From: Guadua angustifolia
Lineage: Eukaryota; Streptophyta; Magnoliopsida; Poales; Poaceae
Assembly: GCA_036346375.1 (NCBI GenBank)
Contig: CM070514.1
Coordinates: 17,326,463-17,390,462 of the forward strand
Direction: 5' to 3'
Length of the DNA: 64,000 nucleotides
Shown here one piece after another: positions 42,585-53,099 of the stretch (position 1 is its first letter; every line of letters begins with the position of its first letter). The translations under genes were made by a program, and so were the position numbers. The notes beneath the pieces were generated by a model. It saw nothing but the letters and a program-made list of their open reading frames with translations. It was not told the origin of the DNA and ran no database searches.

Positions 42585-43837
42585 TTAGGGATAGAATCGC
42601 CTTAACTTTTCTATATTCCACGCATTTGAGATGATGTTGCCATCGGCATCCTTGAGCCGAAAGGTGCCGGGTCGGAGGACCTCCACGACGGTGAATGGGC
42701 CTTCCCATGGAGGGGACAACTTGTGCTCGCCCTGTTGGATCGAACTCGTGCGTGACCAGTCGCTAACGTTGAAGGACCGATCATGACCGACGATCGTGGT
42801 AGCGTCAGAAGCGTTTGGCGGTACTTGGCCGATCGCAGATGGCCACGCCGCGCTTCGCCGAAAGCTGGGTCGATGGCGTCTTGTTGTGAGTCGAGCCCCC
42901 ATGCCTCGTTAAAGGCTTGTAGTCTCGAGGCGCCGTATTCCATGTTGGTTGGCAAGACAGCTTCAGCACCGAATACCATGAAGAATGGTGTAAACCCGGT
43001 CAACCGGGTCGGTGTGGTCCGCAGGCTCCAGAGAACGGAGGGTAGCTCGGCCACCCATCGTCCCGCGAATTTCTTCAGTCGGCTGAAGATTCACGGCTTG
43101 AGCCCTTGGAGGATCATGCAGCTTGCCCGCTCGACTTAGCCGTTGGTCCGCGGACGGGCCATGGCTGCCCAATCGACGCGGATGTTGAAGTCGTCACAGA
43201 ACTCAAGGAATTCCTTCCCCGTGAACTGCGTCCCATTATCGGTGATGATGGAGTTCGGGACTCCAAACCGATAAACGATGTCGTGGAAGAAGTTGGCCGC
43301 TTGCACCAAGGTGATGGTAGCGACTGGCTTGGCCTCTATCCATTTGGTGAACTTGTCCACCGCGACAAGTAGGTGGGTAAAGCCCCCGGGCGCCTTTTTG
43401 AAGGGCCCGACCAGATCGAGTCCCCAGACCGCGAATGGCCACGTGATGGGGGTCGTCTGCAAGGCTTGCGCCAGAAGATGCGTCTGTCGGGCAAAGAATT
43501 GGCACCCTTCGCAGGTGCGAACGATTTGCTCGGCATCAGCCACAGCGGTCGGCCAGTAGAAACCTTGTCGGAAGGCTTTTCCCACGAGGGACCGTGGTGT
43601 GGCATGGTGGCCGCAGATGCCGCCATGAATGTCGAGCAGCAGCTGCCTCCCCTGGTCGGCCAGAATGCATTTCTGGAGGACTCCAGAGGGGCTCCTCTTG
43701 TAGAGGTCTTCTCCGACTAGGACGAAGGATTTTGCCCGTCGAGCGAGGCGTCGGGCCTCAGTCGGGTCGGCGGGGACCGATCCGTCAGTCAACCGATCGA
43801 TGAAGGGCTTCCTCCAGTCGGAGTCGGCTATCAGCAC
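42585..43837 (-). pseudogene. Integrase of Tat element 2
   Basis: The 233-codon frame 43837-43136 shows the linker and zinc domain (ADQGRQLLLDIHGGICGHHA, then EQIVRTCEGCQFFARQ), the first Asp in WGLDLVGPFKKAPGGFTHLL and the second in SIITDNGTQFTGKEF. A TAG at 43136-43138 interrupts it before the catalytic Glu region. The chain resumes at 43054 (ELPSVLWSLRTTPT, TPFFMVFGAEAVLPTNMEYG), shifts frame near 42800 and ends with LSPPWEGPFTVVEVLRPGTF and IEKLRRFYP at 42585. It is better preserved than the copy at 2261-3463 but still broken twice. Confidence 0.88.
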
Positions 43838-44164
43838 GTCGCGGTCCGACCCGGACGACCCCGCGTCCGTCTGCTCGGCGGTCGGAGCGGTCGCGTCCGG
43901 TGGGTCGGTTGCCCGCTCGGTTGTCGAGTCCAGCCGGACGGAAGGTGTGCGAAGATCGCAGATGAAGATCCCGGGTGAGACCGGTCATTTGCTAGAGGCG
44001 AGATTAGCTAGGTAATCGGCCTCACCGTTGTAGCGTTTGTAGCTATGGTGAAGCTCGAAACCTTTGAATCTTTCCTCGAGCTTGCACACTTCTCGGCAGT
44101 ATGCTGCCATGCGGGCGTCACGAGGCTCCGTGGCCTTCATGACTTGGTGACGACAAGCTTGGAG

Positions 44165-45727
44165 TCACCGTGTACGTAGAGTCGACGCGCACCGAGGTCG
44201 GCAGTGATCCGGAGACCATTGACGAGGGCTTCGTACTCGGCGACGCGTTGTTAGTTGCGTCAAGAGTAGTCGGATGGCGATCGAGCTTGTTCCCGAGCGG
44301 GAAACAATGACGATTCCAAAGACCCGCCTGCTTTTGGTATAGGACCCATCAAGCACAACGCCCAAGATTCGGGGTCTTCGGCGTCGGTGGCGCTGGGCTT
44401 TGGTCCACTCAATACGAAATCGCCAAGACTCAGGATTTGATCGCCGTCCGGGACGTACGATATGTCGTGGCCGTTGAGCTCGAGTGCCCATTTGGCTATT
44501 CTTCCTGAAGCATCGCGGTTGTTGACGATTTTGCCGAGCGGCGAGGAAGTCACCATGGAGACGGGATGCCGGTCGAAGTAATGGACCAACTTCCTCTTCG
44601 TGATGAGCCCCGCATAGAGTAATTTCTGCACCTGCGGGTATCGAGCCTTGGACTCGGAGAGTACTTCACTGATGAAGTAGATTGGACGTTGTACCTTAAG
44701 CACATGGCCTTCTTCTGCTCTCTCTACGACAAGTGCCGTGCTGACGACCTGAGTCGTGGCAGCGATGTAGAGGAGCAGCGGTTCTCTTGGCGCCGGGGCG
44801 GCTAGTACCGGGAGTGAGGTTAGCAACGCCTTCAGTCGATTGAGGGCTTCTTGTGCCTCCTACGTCCTGCTGAATTGGTTGAACTTCTTAAGCAACTTAT
44901 AGAGCGGCATTCCACGCTCGCTGAGACAAGACACAAAATGGCTCAGGGCTGCAAGGCATCTTGTCAGCTTTTGGACTCCTTTCAGGTTGCCGAGTGGGCC
45001 CATCTTCATGATCGCGGAGATCTTCTCCCGATTGGCTTCGATGCCATGCTCAGAGACGATGAAGCTGAGTAGCTTTCCATTGGGGACTCTGAAAACGCAC
45101 TTCTCGGGGTTGAGCTTGATACGAAACCGTTAGAGGTTCACAAAAGTTTCCTCTAGGTCGGTGACGAGGTCATCGGCCTTCTTAGTTTTGACGACGATGT
45201 TGTCGACATACACTTCGACGCTATGCCTATTTGGTCATTAAAGCACGCTTGCATACATCGCCGTATGTAGCACCCGCATTTTTCGGATCAATGGCATCGC
45301 ACGCAAATGTAACGAAGCCGAACGGAGTGATGAAGGAAGGCGGCTGGTCGGACTCCTTCATCACTATCCGTGGTAGCCCGGTAGGCATCCGAAAGCGACA
45401 GGCATTCGCACCCTGCGGTGGAGTCGACGACGTGGTCGATGCGAGGCAACGTGAATGGGTCCTTGGGACATGCCTTGTTCAGGCTCGTGTAGTTAACACA
45501 CATCCTCCATTGCCCCGCTTTTTTACAAGGCGGGGTTGGCCACCACTGGTGGCTAACCTCTTACAAACCTGCGCGCTAAAAGTTTGGCAATCTCCTCCCC
45601 TATGATCTTGCGCTTTTCCTCGTCGAAGCGGCGCAGACATTGGGCGACTGGCCTTGAGCATGGTCGAATGTTCAAGGAGTGCTCGACGACTTCCCTTGGG
45701 ATTCTTGGCATGTCGGAGGGCTTCCAT
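44165..45727 (-). pseudogene. Reverse transcriptase and two RNase H domains, Tat element 2
   Basis: RT begins near 45540; a block CVNYTSLNKACPKDPFTLPR lies at 45500-45440 and SLSDAYRATT at 45380, after which the frame is lost. The catalytic box reads YVDNIVVKT (45213-45187), with Asn (codon 45201-45199) at the second Asp. Native RNase H is readable at 44826-44600 (LLLYIAATTQVVSTALVVE, ARYPQVQKLLYAGL) with the connection region KWALELNGHDISYVPDGDQI. The second, archaeal-like RNase H shows LDGSYTKSR at 44350 in a shifted frame. At least four frame changes are needed, so it is inactive. Confidence 0.83.
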
Positions 45728-45774
45728 GCGAAGACGTCTCGATTGGCGCGGAGGAAGTCGATGAGTGCGCTTTC

Positions 45775-46611
45775 CTATTTGGCGGGGAGCGTGGCTCCGA
45801 CCCGCACGGTCTTGGTCAGATCCTCGGGGTCGACCGCGACCTTCTTCGTGTCCTCGGCGAACTTGAAGGAACCCGGCCCCGATTTGACGGAGTTGGGGGC
45901 AGACTCGGAGGTTTCCCTCCGGAGGTTATCGAGCTCGGCGAATGCGATGACCACCAACACCAACTCGCAACTGCTTTTCTCGCAGTTGTAGGTGAGCTGA
46001 AAAGATGAGGCCACGGTGATTACTCCCTGCGGCCCCGACATTTTCAGCTTGAGGTAGGTGTAGTTGGGGACCGCCATGAACTTGGCGTAACACGGCCTCC
46101 CCAGGATGGCGTGGTAGGAGCCGAGAAACTCCACAACCTCGAAGGTGAGGGTTTCAGTGTGGAAGTTGTCCGGGCCCCCGAAGGTGACGGGCAGGTCGAC
46201 CTGCCCGAGCGGATGGGCCTGTTGGCTCGGGACAACGCTGTGGAAGGGCGCCTTGCTCGGCCGGAGACTCGAGCGAGGGACCCCCATTGCGTCGAGAGTC
46301 TCAACATACAGGATGTTGAGGCCGCTGCCGCCATCCATGAGCACCTTTGTTAGGCGCTTTGGCCCCACGATGGGGTCGACGACCAGCGAATATCTTCCCG
46401 GCTGTGGGATGTGGTCGGGATGGTCAGTCCGATCAAAAGTGATCGGGTATTCTGACCACCGAAGGAGTGGGCACGGCGGGAGCCACCGTGTGGACCTCGC
46501 GGAAGGCGAGCTTGAGCCGCCGCTTGTCGGCGTAGCACGCCGGTCTGCCAAAGATAATGAGGCAGCCGTCGGGTTCTGGGAACTCAGCGTCCGCCCTCTT
46601 TTCCTTGGCAT
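45775..46611 (-). pseudogene. Protease region of Tat element 2
   Basis: A 278-codon frame with RWSEYPITFDRTDHPDHIPQ, then KVLMDGGSGLNILYVETLDA, in which DGGSG stands at the aspartic-protease active site, PLGQVDLPVTFGGPDNFHTE and YHAILGRPCYAKFMAVPNYT. The D-G-G variant is usual for this lineage. The frame is fully open and ends at 45775, where the RT region begins in another frame. It is called a pseudogene because the surrounding polyprotein is broken; the domain itself looks intact. Confidence 0.85.
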
Positions 46612-48004
46612 CTGGTGCCGAGTCCCGCTTCTTTCCTTTGCCCCGTGATGACGTGGGGGCTCCGGAGATGAAGTGCTTCAGGACTTCGCAGTCCCGGTAT
46701 TTGTGCTTGACGGGGTACCCGTGGTTCGGACACGGGCTGTCCATCACTTCTCGAAGTGGTTGGGCGCCTGTCGCGCCTGCTGCTTAGCAGGGCATTTGGC
46801 GGCTGCGACCAAGTGGCCTTCGCGGCCCTGTTTCCCTCGCCGCTTTTGTTTGTCGGAGCGGTCGGAGGGGGCGCCGGCTTCAGCGCCGGACCCTCGCTTG
46901 GCCTTCCCCTTCTCGAAGATGGCCCCCACAGCCTCTTCGCCAGAGGCGTGGTTGGTTGCGATGTCCAAGAGCTCCTTGGTGGTTCTGGGCTTGACGCAGC
47001 CCAGCTTGTGCACCAAGGCTTTGCAAGTGGTGCCGTAGATGAATGCCCCGACGACGTCGGCGTCATAAATGTCGGGGAGCTCGTTGCATTGTTGGGAGAA
47101 ACGCCGGATGTAGTCCCGGAGAGTCTCCCCGGCTGCTGCTTGCAGCTCTTCAGGTCCCAGGAATTCCTAGGGCGCTTGTATGTGCCCTGGAAGTTGCCGA
47201 CGAAGAGGTTCTTCAAATCAGCCCAGTTCCTGATGGTCCTCGCGGGCAAGTACTCGAGCCAGGCTCGAGCCGAATCCGCGAGGTAGATTGGGAGGTACTG
47301 GATGATGAAGAGGTCATCAGTAGCCCCACCTGCCCGGCATGCGAGCCGGTAATCTTCTAACTAGACACTGAGGTTCGTTGCCCCTGTGTACTTGGTTATG
47401 TTGACGGGCGCCCGGAATCTGGTAGGGATGTCCGCTTCGTGGATCTCCCGACAGAACGCCCGTGGCCCTGGGCCATCGGGGCTCGGGCTGTGGTCGTTGC
47501 GCCGACCGCTGTCTACGACCCGTGATTGGGCCACTTCGTTGATTGCTCTTTTTCGTGCCTCAAGAGTGGCGCGGACGTCGTGGTTGTTGCCCAAGCGCTG
47601 GCGCACCGGAGTGCGTGAGGCCTGGGGCCGCTCAAGCTGCGGCGCGGCTCGGACGGCCTGAGGAGGCGCCGGAGTGGTGGGAGCCGGAGCCCTGCATGTG
47701 CTGCACGGCAGCACGTTCCACTAGTCCCCGGAGGTTCTGGTACGTAGCCCTAGCCTCCGGGTCCTCTGGCTTGGGGATACCGCGAGCAAAGATTATGCCA
47801 TGGCGACATTCTCGCTCGCGTGGGGAAGAACGGAAGGTCAGAAGTCCCTCGGCCAGTCGACGATGTATTGGCATCTTGCGTCTTGTGGCCAGATCGTGAG
47901 GGGGGCTCGGGCTGACTCTGCTCCAGTTCGGCCTGGAGTTTGTCGAGCTCAGCCCTTCGAGCCTCCAAACTCATCATCTTCTTCATTGAGCTCGGCCACA
48001 GCGA
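46433..48004 (-). pseudogene. Gag of Tat element 2, N-terminally truncated
   Basis: Coiled-coil N-terminal piece EARRAELDKLQAELEQSQPE (47960-47900), proline/arginine-rich middle, then capsid blocks IHEADIPTRFRAPVNITKYT (47450-47390), LEDYRLACRAGG after a TAG at 47361-47363 that replaces Trp, and ARTIRNWADLKNLFVGNFQG (47245-47190). Zinc-knuckle-like C-x2-H...H...C (CPNHGYPVKHKYRDC) is at 46730-46690. The Gag beginning is missing: at about 48004 the sequence switches to CACTA B transposase. Frameshifts occur near 47170 and 46745. Confidence 0.83.
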
Positions 48005-48846
48005 GCCTTATTTCCAAATAAATGCTTCAAATGAGGTATTACTGGCAAATACCACACCACTTTAGCGGGAGCTCCTTTCTTCACCTCGATGCCTTCGCTG
48101 TCATCGCCCTTACGCTTGTATCGCGATGCTTTGCACACCGGACATACATGCCTGTTTGCATAGTCTTTGTGATAGAGTATACAGTCGTTTGGATATGCAT
48201 GTATTCTTTCTACTTCCAATCCTAAGGGATATACAACCTTCTTAGCTAGATACGTGGTTTTAGGCAACACGTTTCCCTCTGGAAGCATGTCCACTAAGAG
48301 ATGTAACAATGCCGTGAAACTCTTATCCGACCAACCATTGCCTGCCTTCAATTTCAGCAGTGAAAGCACGGTGTGCAACTTTGCCTTGCAACCCGGGAAC
48401 AAAGATTTCGCCGAGTCCTCCATCAAACCCTTAAACTGATTAAACTCTCTCTGACTAGTGTGGTTCTCTTCTGCATCGCGCAACATTCGAGCCAGATTAT
48501 TGTCGTTATCAACGACCAACCTATCCTCACTGGATCCATAATTGATGTTAGCTACCATATTATCGGCTCCGTCGTCGTCGACGTTATCACATTGAAGTAT
48601 GATCTCCTCTTCACCGTGCCTTATCTAACTTGTATAACTAGGTACAAAACTCCTACGAATCAAGTGCAAGTGGATATGGTCTTTGTCCGAAAACATCTTC
48701 TCATTCTTGCAATCAATGCATGGACAATGTATGTACTTTGTCTTTTTTTGAAAGCTGTTCACCTTGGCGGCTCTTAGAAAAGACGAAACGCCATTGATGT
48801 ATTCTCGACTGTAATGGTTCGCATTGTACATCCAACTCCGATCCAT
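48005..48846 (-). pseudogene. TNP2-type CACTA transposase B, truncated
   Basis: ATG 48846 starts the transposase-associated domain: MDRSWMYNANHYSREYINGV, then KYIHCPCIDCKNEKMF. After a frame break around 48620 the chain continues at 48558-48005 with NNLARMLRDAEENHTSQREF, LKLKAGNGWSDKSFTALLHL, VLPKTTYLAKKVVYPLGLEV, HAYPNDCILYHKDYANRHVC and VVWYLPVIPHLKHLFGN. In full-length relatives more than 500 residues follow, including the catalytic core; here the frame runs into gag-derived sequence and stops at 47983. It lacks the catalytic part and cannot be active. Confidence 0.88.
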
Positions 48847-48909
48847 CTACAAAAATTAATTAATGTAAACAATTATTAATATCCAATAATCTGAATTAAA
48901 ATATACGCT

Positions 48910-49640
48910 CATACCAAACTAAAATTAAATTTATCCTCTAAATGAGCTACATAATAAATTCATCAACTCAAAATGAAAGGCAACTTCATTATCACAACCT
49001 ACCATATTAACGAAAATTTAATATTTCTTAATATCCAATAATCTTAAGTAAATAAATTTAATATATGCTTCATAAAAATTAGCAACAATAGCCACTAATG
49101 GAGCAAGATGTATATAATTGAGCTAATGGTAAAAAATTAATGGTAATTAAAAAACAAATCTTAATTACTTAATTTTTATATATGCTCATACCTAGTCAAA
49201 ATTAAATTTATCCTCTGAAAGTGCTAGATAATAAATTCATTATCTCCAAATGCAAGCCAACTTAATTATCACCCATCTACCATATTAGCTAAATTTTAAT
49301 TTTTATTAATATCTAATAATCGTAATTAAATAAATTTGATATACGCTTGATAAAAATTAGCTAACAATACCACTAATGGAGCAAGATGTATATGCACGCG
49401 CTAATGGTAAAAAATTAATGGTAATTAAAAAACAAATCTTAATTACTTCATTTTCATATATGCTCATACCTAGCCAAAATTAAATTTAACCTCCGAATGA
49501 GCTACATAATAAACTCATCATTTCAAAATGCAAGCCAATTTCAAGATCACCCATCATATTAACTAAAATTTATTTTTTGTTAATATCTAATAATCTTAAT
49601 TAAATAAATTTTATATATACTTGATCATAATTCGTCATCT
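48910..49640. repeat. ~278-bp AT-rich tandem repeat, about 2.6 copies
   Basis: Copies begin with 'catacc(t)a(g/a)(t/c)caaa' at 48910, 49187 and 49465, giving spacings of 277 and 278 bp; the third copy is cut at about 49640. Each contains 'attaaatttatcctc', 'gagctacataataaa', 'taatatc(c/t)aataat' and, in the first two, 'gctaatggtaaaaaattaatgg'. The array lies in the leader of CACTA B between the transposase start and the subterminal region. 49641-49930 holds no further feature. Confidence 0.88.
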
Positions 49641-49929
49641 TAAAAAGGTAGACAACTTAATCTAATGGAGCAAGATAATAATTCATCATCCACAAAAATG
49701 CTAGGTAAATAAAAACAAACTAAATCTAAACCTTGCATCTAAATCTTAATTAAAATAGGTCTAAGCATTGGATCACAACGACACCACTACAAATGAAGAG
49801 AGGAGAATGAATCACACACCTTGGAACAAATATAGGAAGTAGAAGCACAAAAATCTTTGCAAAACAAAATATGAAATCAGCTAGTAAGGTTTTGTACTCG
49901 GGGAGGAAGATGACCATGGTGTAGCTGCA

Positions 49930-50349
49930 GAGGGTATTTATAGGAATATTATTTGCGGTGGTTTTGAATTTAAACCGCCACAGGTAATAATATCAGTGGC
50001 GGTTTTAACAAAAAACCGCCACAAATACTAACATTATCAGTGGTGGTTTTTCGCTAAAACCGTCACAAATTATCAGTGGCAGTTTCAAACAAAAATCGCC
50101 ACAGATAATGTGATTATCTATGGTAGTTCTATCCAAAAACTGCCACAAATAGTCCCGAGATTGTTTGTGATGGTTCCAAAAAAACCGTCACAAATAATAA
50201 GTTATTTGTGACTGTTCCAAACAAAAACCACTACAAATAGTCTTCTCGCCATTTTTAGCTTTAGAACTGCCACAGATAAGTGTATTTGTGACGATTCCAA
50301 ATGAACCGCCACAAATAAGGTGTCACCTATGTGCTGTTTTGTGGTAGTG
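49930..50349 (-). repeat. Subterminal repeats and inverted end of CACTA B
   Basis: About a dozen copies of ACCGCCACAAATA and its reverse complement (for example ggcggttttaac/aaaaccgccaca pairs at 49955-50000 and 50015-50070) are arranged as back-to-back pairs, so many short hairpins are possible. The region ends at the terminus CACTACCACAAAACAGC (minus strand, 50349). Confidence 0.85.
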
Positions 50350-51212
50350 CATTACCTAAGTCTACAGATGATCCATTTTCCATAGTAGCTGTAGTTGAGA
50401 AGGAAAGCTAAGGAAAGGAGAAAAGCAGGGAAACCGGGTGTCAGCAACTGACGGATTGATTGAAATTTCAATCTGAATAGCATCAAGTAGGAAAGTGTGT
50501 GACAGATAAGACGTTTGTGATCCCAGACATGTTTCTCTATATTTGCTCCATGAATTCCTTCACATGATGTTCAATGAGCTGTTCAGTGCAACATCTATAA
50601 TTTAAATCTTGTTCTTGACAGATGTGGCAATTGGGAAATTCGGTAACATTCCTTGCTTTTAACCAAACTGGTCATGCAAAGTTCATATTCATTTTACATA
50701 GCCTCCAAATGCAATGCATGCTCGTTCCCACGCCGGCAAGTCACACTACGGGATTATCCCTACCTGTCGTGGGAACTAGGATTGTCACCGTGTGCAGATA
50801 ATACTGCTTTGCATAAATGTCACTAAAACAATGCTTGAGATGAGATGCCTGAGGATCTTCTTGCCAAAATTTGTTTAACAAAACATTTGCGACAACTATA
50901 GCTTTTTCATACAAAAACAAGGCTCCACGAATGCATAAAGCTATCAAAGAGCAGCATAAGCAAAATATAATGACATGAAGCACTCAGCACAAATGTTTTT
51001 GTTTCATATGAGTGCCAATGGACTTCACTTGATAGCAAAATATTACTATTAAGTATTGTCTCCTTGTTTAGGACACACTACCGAATGCATCAGGTAAATA
51101 CTCTATTTGTTCAACCCCATGAAAAATACATGGATCTAAACAATAAGAACAAGATTACAATTTTTGTCTTCACAAAATATGGAAGATATAGGATATGCAT
51201 TGAATAACGCAT
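50350..51212. other. Unassigned host DNA between CACTA B and the Reina element
   Basis: AT-rich, without a coding frame, RNA gene or repeat structure that I can support. It is continuous with 56652 onward once the Reina element and one CGCAT copy are disregarded, so it is downstream (3') flank of the host gene at 56936-57913. Confidence 0.5.
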
Positions 51213-51594
51213 TGATACATCCCCTTGCCACCAGTTCACTCCGAGGCTTGAGATTCACTTGCGAATGGAAGTTTGAGGGGATCAAGAAAGAGGAAAAAGG
51301 AAGAACACTGAGACAGAGTCAGAAGAAGAAAAAGGAGATTTCATTCATCATTCTCATTCGTCTTTTTCCTTTCCAAATTACAGGCTTAATACTCTCTCAA
51401 TGATTCACCGCCTCTGTCAAATTACCTTCACAACTGAAAACTCACCTACCTAAAACAAACTACCAGAACAATCAGAGTTTACTTTGACAATTGAAATTAC
51501 AGCTACAGTAAATCCGACAATCACCATCAGTGCATCCATCGGCCTTGGATTAACATAACTAGCTTGCACTCGATGATCAACACTGTTCGTTACA
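51213..51594 (-). repeat. 3' LTR of the Reina-type element (left)
   Basis: Plus strand TGATACATCCCCTTGCCACC...GTTCGTTACA, 382 bp. It pairs with 56270-56651 and is flanked on the left by CGCAT. Confidence 0.93.
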
Positions 51595-52803
51595 CCTCCT
51601 CTCCTGAAGACATTGCTTGTCCCAAGCAATTGCAAATGGAAAACGCCTTCGAATGAGACTCAAATTTTCCCAGGTCATAGCTTCTATTGGCATTGCAGAA
51701 CACCTAACCAACCCATGAGTCAGCACCGCATTACCTTGTTTTACCAACCGCCTTTCCAATATCTGTTCTGGTATAATCGGATGCGAATCAAGCTCAACCA
51801 TTCTGGGTAATGCGGTGAACACTAGAGAATAATTTGGAATGAATGGCTTCAGTTGTGAGACATGAAAAACAGGATGAATTAGGCTCTCTAGTGGCATGTC
51901 TAGCTTATAAGCAGCCTGTCCAATCTTCTCAAGCACAGAATAAGGCCCATAAAATCTATATGCCAACTTAGGAATGGTTCTACTTGCTATGGATTTCTAA
52001 ACATATGGTTGCAATTTTAGCAGTACTTTCTCTCCCACCTTAAATTGTTGTTCATGCCTCTTCTTGTCTACTTGCATCTTCATCCTATTTTGAGCTCGAT
52101 CCAACTATTGTTTAATCACATCATTATACAAGTCTCAATTACACAGCATCTCATTAACCTCATTAGATGTACTGGCGCCTGCTCGGTGTACCATGCCATA
52201 ATTTGGTTCACTTCCATATAATGCTTTGAAGGGGGAACACCTTAATGAAGTATGAAAATTTGTGTTGTACCAAAACTCCGTAAGAACAAACCATGTCTTC
52301 CATTTGCCCGGCGTACCATGAAGTGCACACCTTAAATACATCTCCAAGCATTGATTAACCCTCTCACATTGCCCATCGGTTTGTGGATGAGGCAAGGTGC
52401 TGAATTGTAATTCAGTATCCATAGCTTTGAACAGTTCACGCCAAAATGTGCTAGTAAAAATTTTATCTCGAACTGATGTGATGGTGTTCAGTACTCTGTG
52501 CAACTTAACCACTTGGTCCAAGAACAACTTGGCCACTTGTTGTGCAATAAAAGGATGTCTAAGGGCAAAAAATTGCGCATACTTTGAAAACCTATCCACA
52601 ACCACCATTATTACATTGCAACCCTCTGACATGGGTAATCCTTTGATAAAATCCATGGTTATATCCTGGCAGGCTGCCACCAGAATTGGCAGGGGTTGCA
52701 GTAGCCCAGCTGGCCTTGCTATCTCACCTTTAGCCAACTGACATACTTCACATTGCTTTACGAACTCTTCTATACTTTGTTTCATTCCCGACCAATAGAA
52801 CAA
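51577..52803 (-). pseudogene. Integrase and chromodomain of the Reina-type element
   Basis: The 222-codon frame 52803-52135 shows the end of the zinc domain (QCEVCQLAKGEIARPAGLLQ), the first catalytic Asp in ITMDFIKGLPMSEG, the second position as TSVRDKIFTS (normally S-D-R-D; the first Asp here is Val) and the Glu in DGQCERVNQCLEMYL. After a frame break near 52130 the C-terminal part 51966-51577 has YRFYGPYSVLEKIGQAAYKL, HPVFHVSQLKPF and the chromodomain PEQILERRLVKQGNAVLTHG...TWENLSLIRRRFP. In the family the chromodomain reads histone marks and steers integration. The frame runs into the LTR and stops at 51577. Loss of one core residue and the frameshift make it inactive. Confidence 0.88.
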
Positions 52804-53099
52804 CTTCTTTACTCATTGGTATGTGGCATGTATGTCAGGATGTCCCTCGATAGTGCTCGAATGGAAGGCCATGATCAATTTTGTTTGCAAGGCTGCATTC
52901 TCTCCAATACATATTCTTCCGGATCAGCTCTCGATGCAACTCAAATCCTTTTTCATCCAAGATATGAATTGCCAGTTGAGCTAGACGTTCTTGTGCTGTT
53001 TTGTCGGTAATATATGAGTTGATGACTTCCTGGATCCAAACAGGTCGTACTTCGGGCACTGCTTGTAATGCCATCAGTTGACCATTTCAAGATAATGCA

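Larger units (their letters stand above)
35199..48004 (-). mobile_element. Tat-lineage Ty3/Gypsy element 2, lacking its 5' end
   Basis: Minus-strand gag (47990-46433), protease, RT, two RNase H domains and integrase (to 42585), followed by a 6-kb 3' region with plus-strand genes and a minisatellite, then the 3' LTR (36150-35199). It has the same domain order as the element at 1-9433 but is a different family by LTR and antisense ORF sequence. At about 48004 the gag N-terminus runs straight into CACTA B transposase sequence: no PBS, no 5' LTR and no leader. A deletion or recombination therefore removed the 5' end. 35047-35198 between this LTR and CACTA A is 152 bp of unassigned AT-rich DNA. 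Confidence 0.85.
48005..50349 (-). mobile_element. CACTA transposon B, 5' part only
   Basis: The minus-strand 5' terminus is at 50349: the inverted end reads CACTACCACAAAACAGCAC. Subterminal repeats occupy 49930-50340, AT-rich tandem repeats 48910-49640, and the transposase N-terminus 48846-48005. The element is cut off in the middle of the transposase by Tat element 2 sequence. Its terminus, subterminal motif and transposase differ from CACTA A, so this is a separate family. TSD candidate at the right: CAT (50350-50352). Confidence 0.85.

Noticed and set aside
47983..48558. Single 191-codon 'transposase' ORF
   Set aside because: Its last part crosses into out-of-frame gag sequence; only the portion down to about 48005 is transposase.
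48910..49640. CRISPR-like or centromeric satellite array
   Set aside because: Only 2.6 copies of 278 bp, no spacers, and located inside a CACTA leader in a plant genome.
50741..50983. 80-codon minus-strand ORF, and plus-strand CACTACGGGA at 50745 as a transposon end
   Set aside because: No domain in the ORF; no matching inverted end or duplication for the terminus.
51164..51403. 79-codon plus-strand ORF
   Set aside because: Straddles the left border of the Reina-type LTR.
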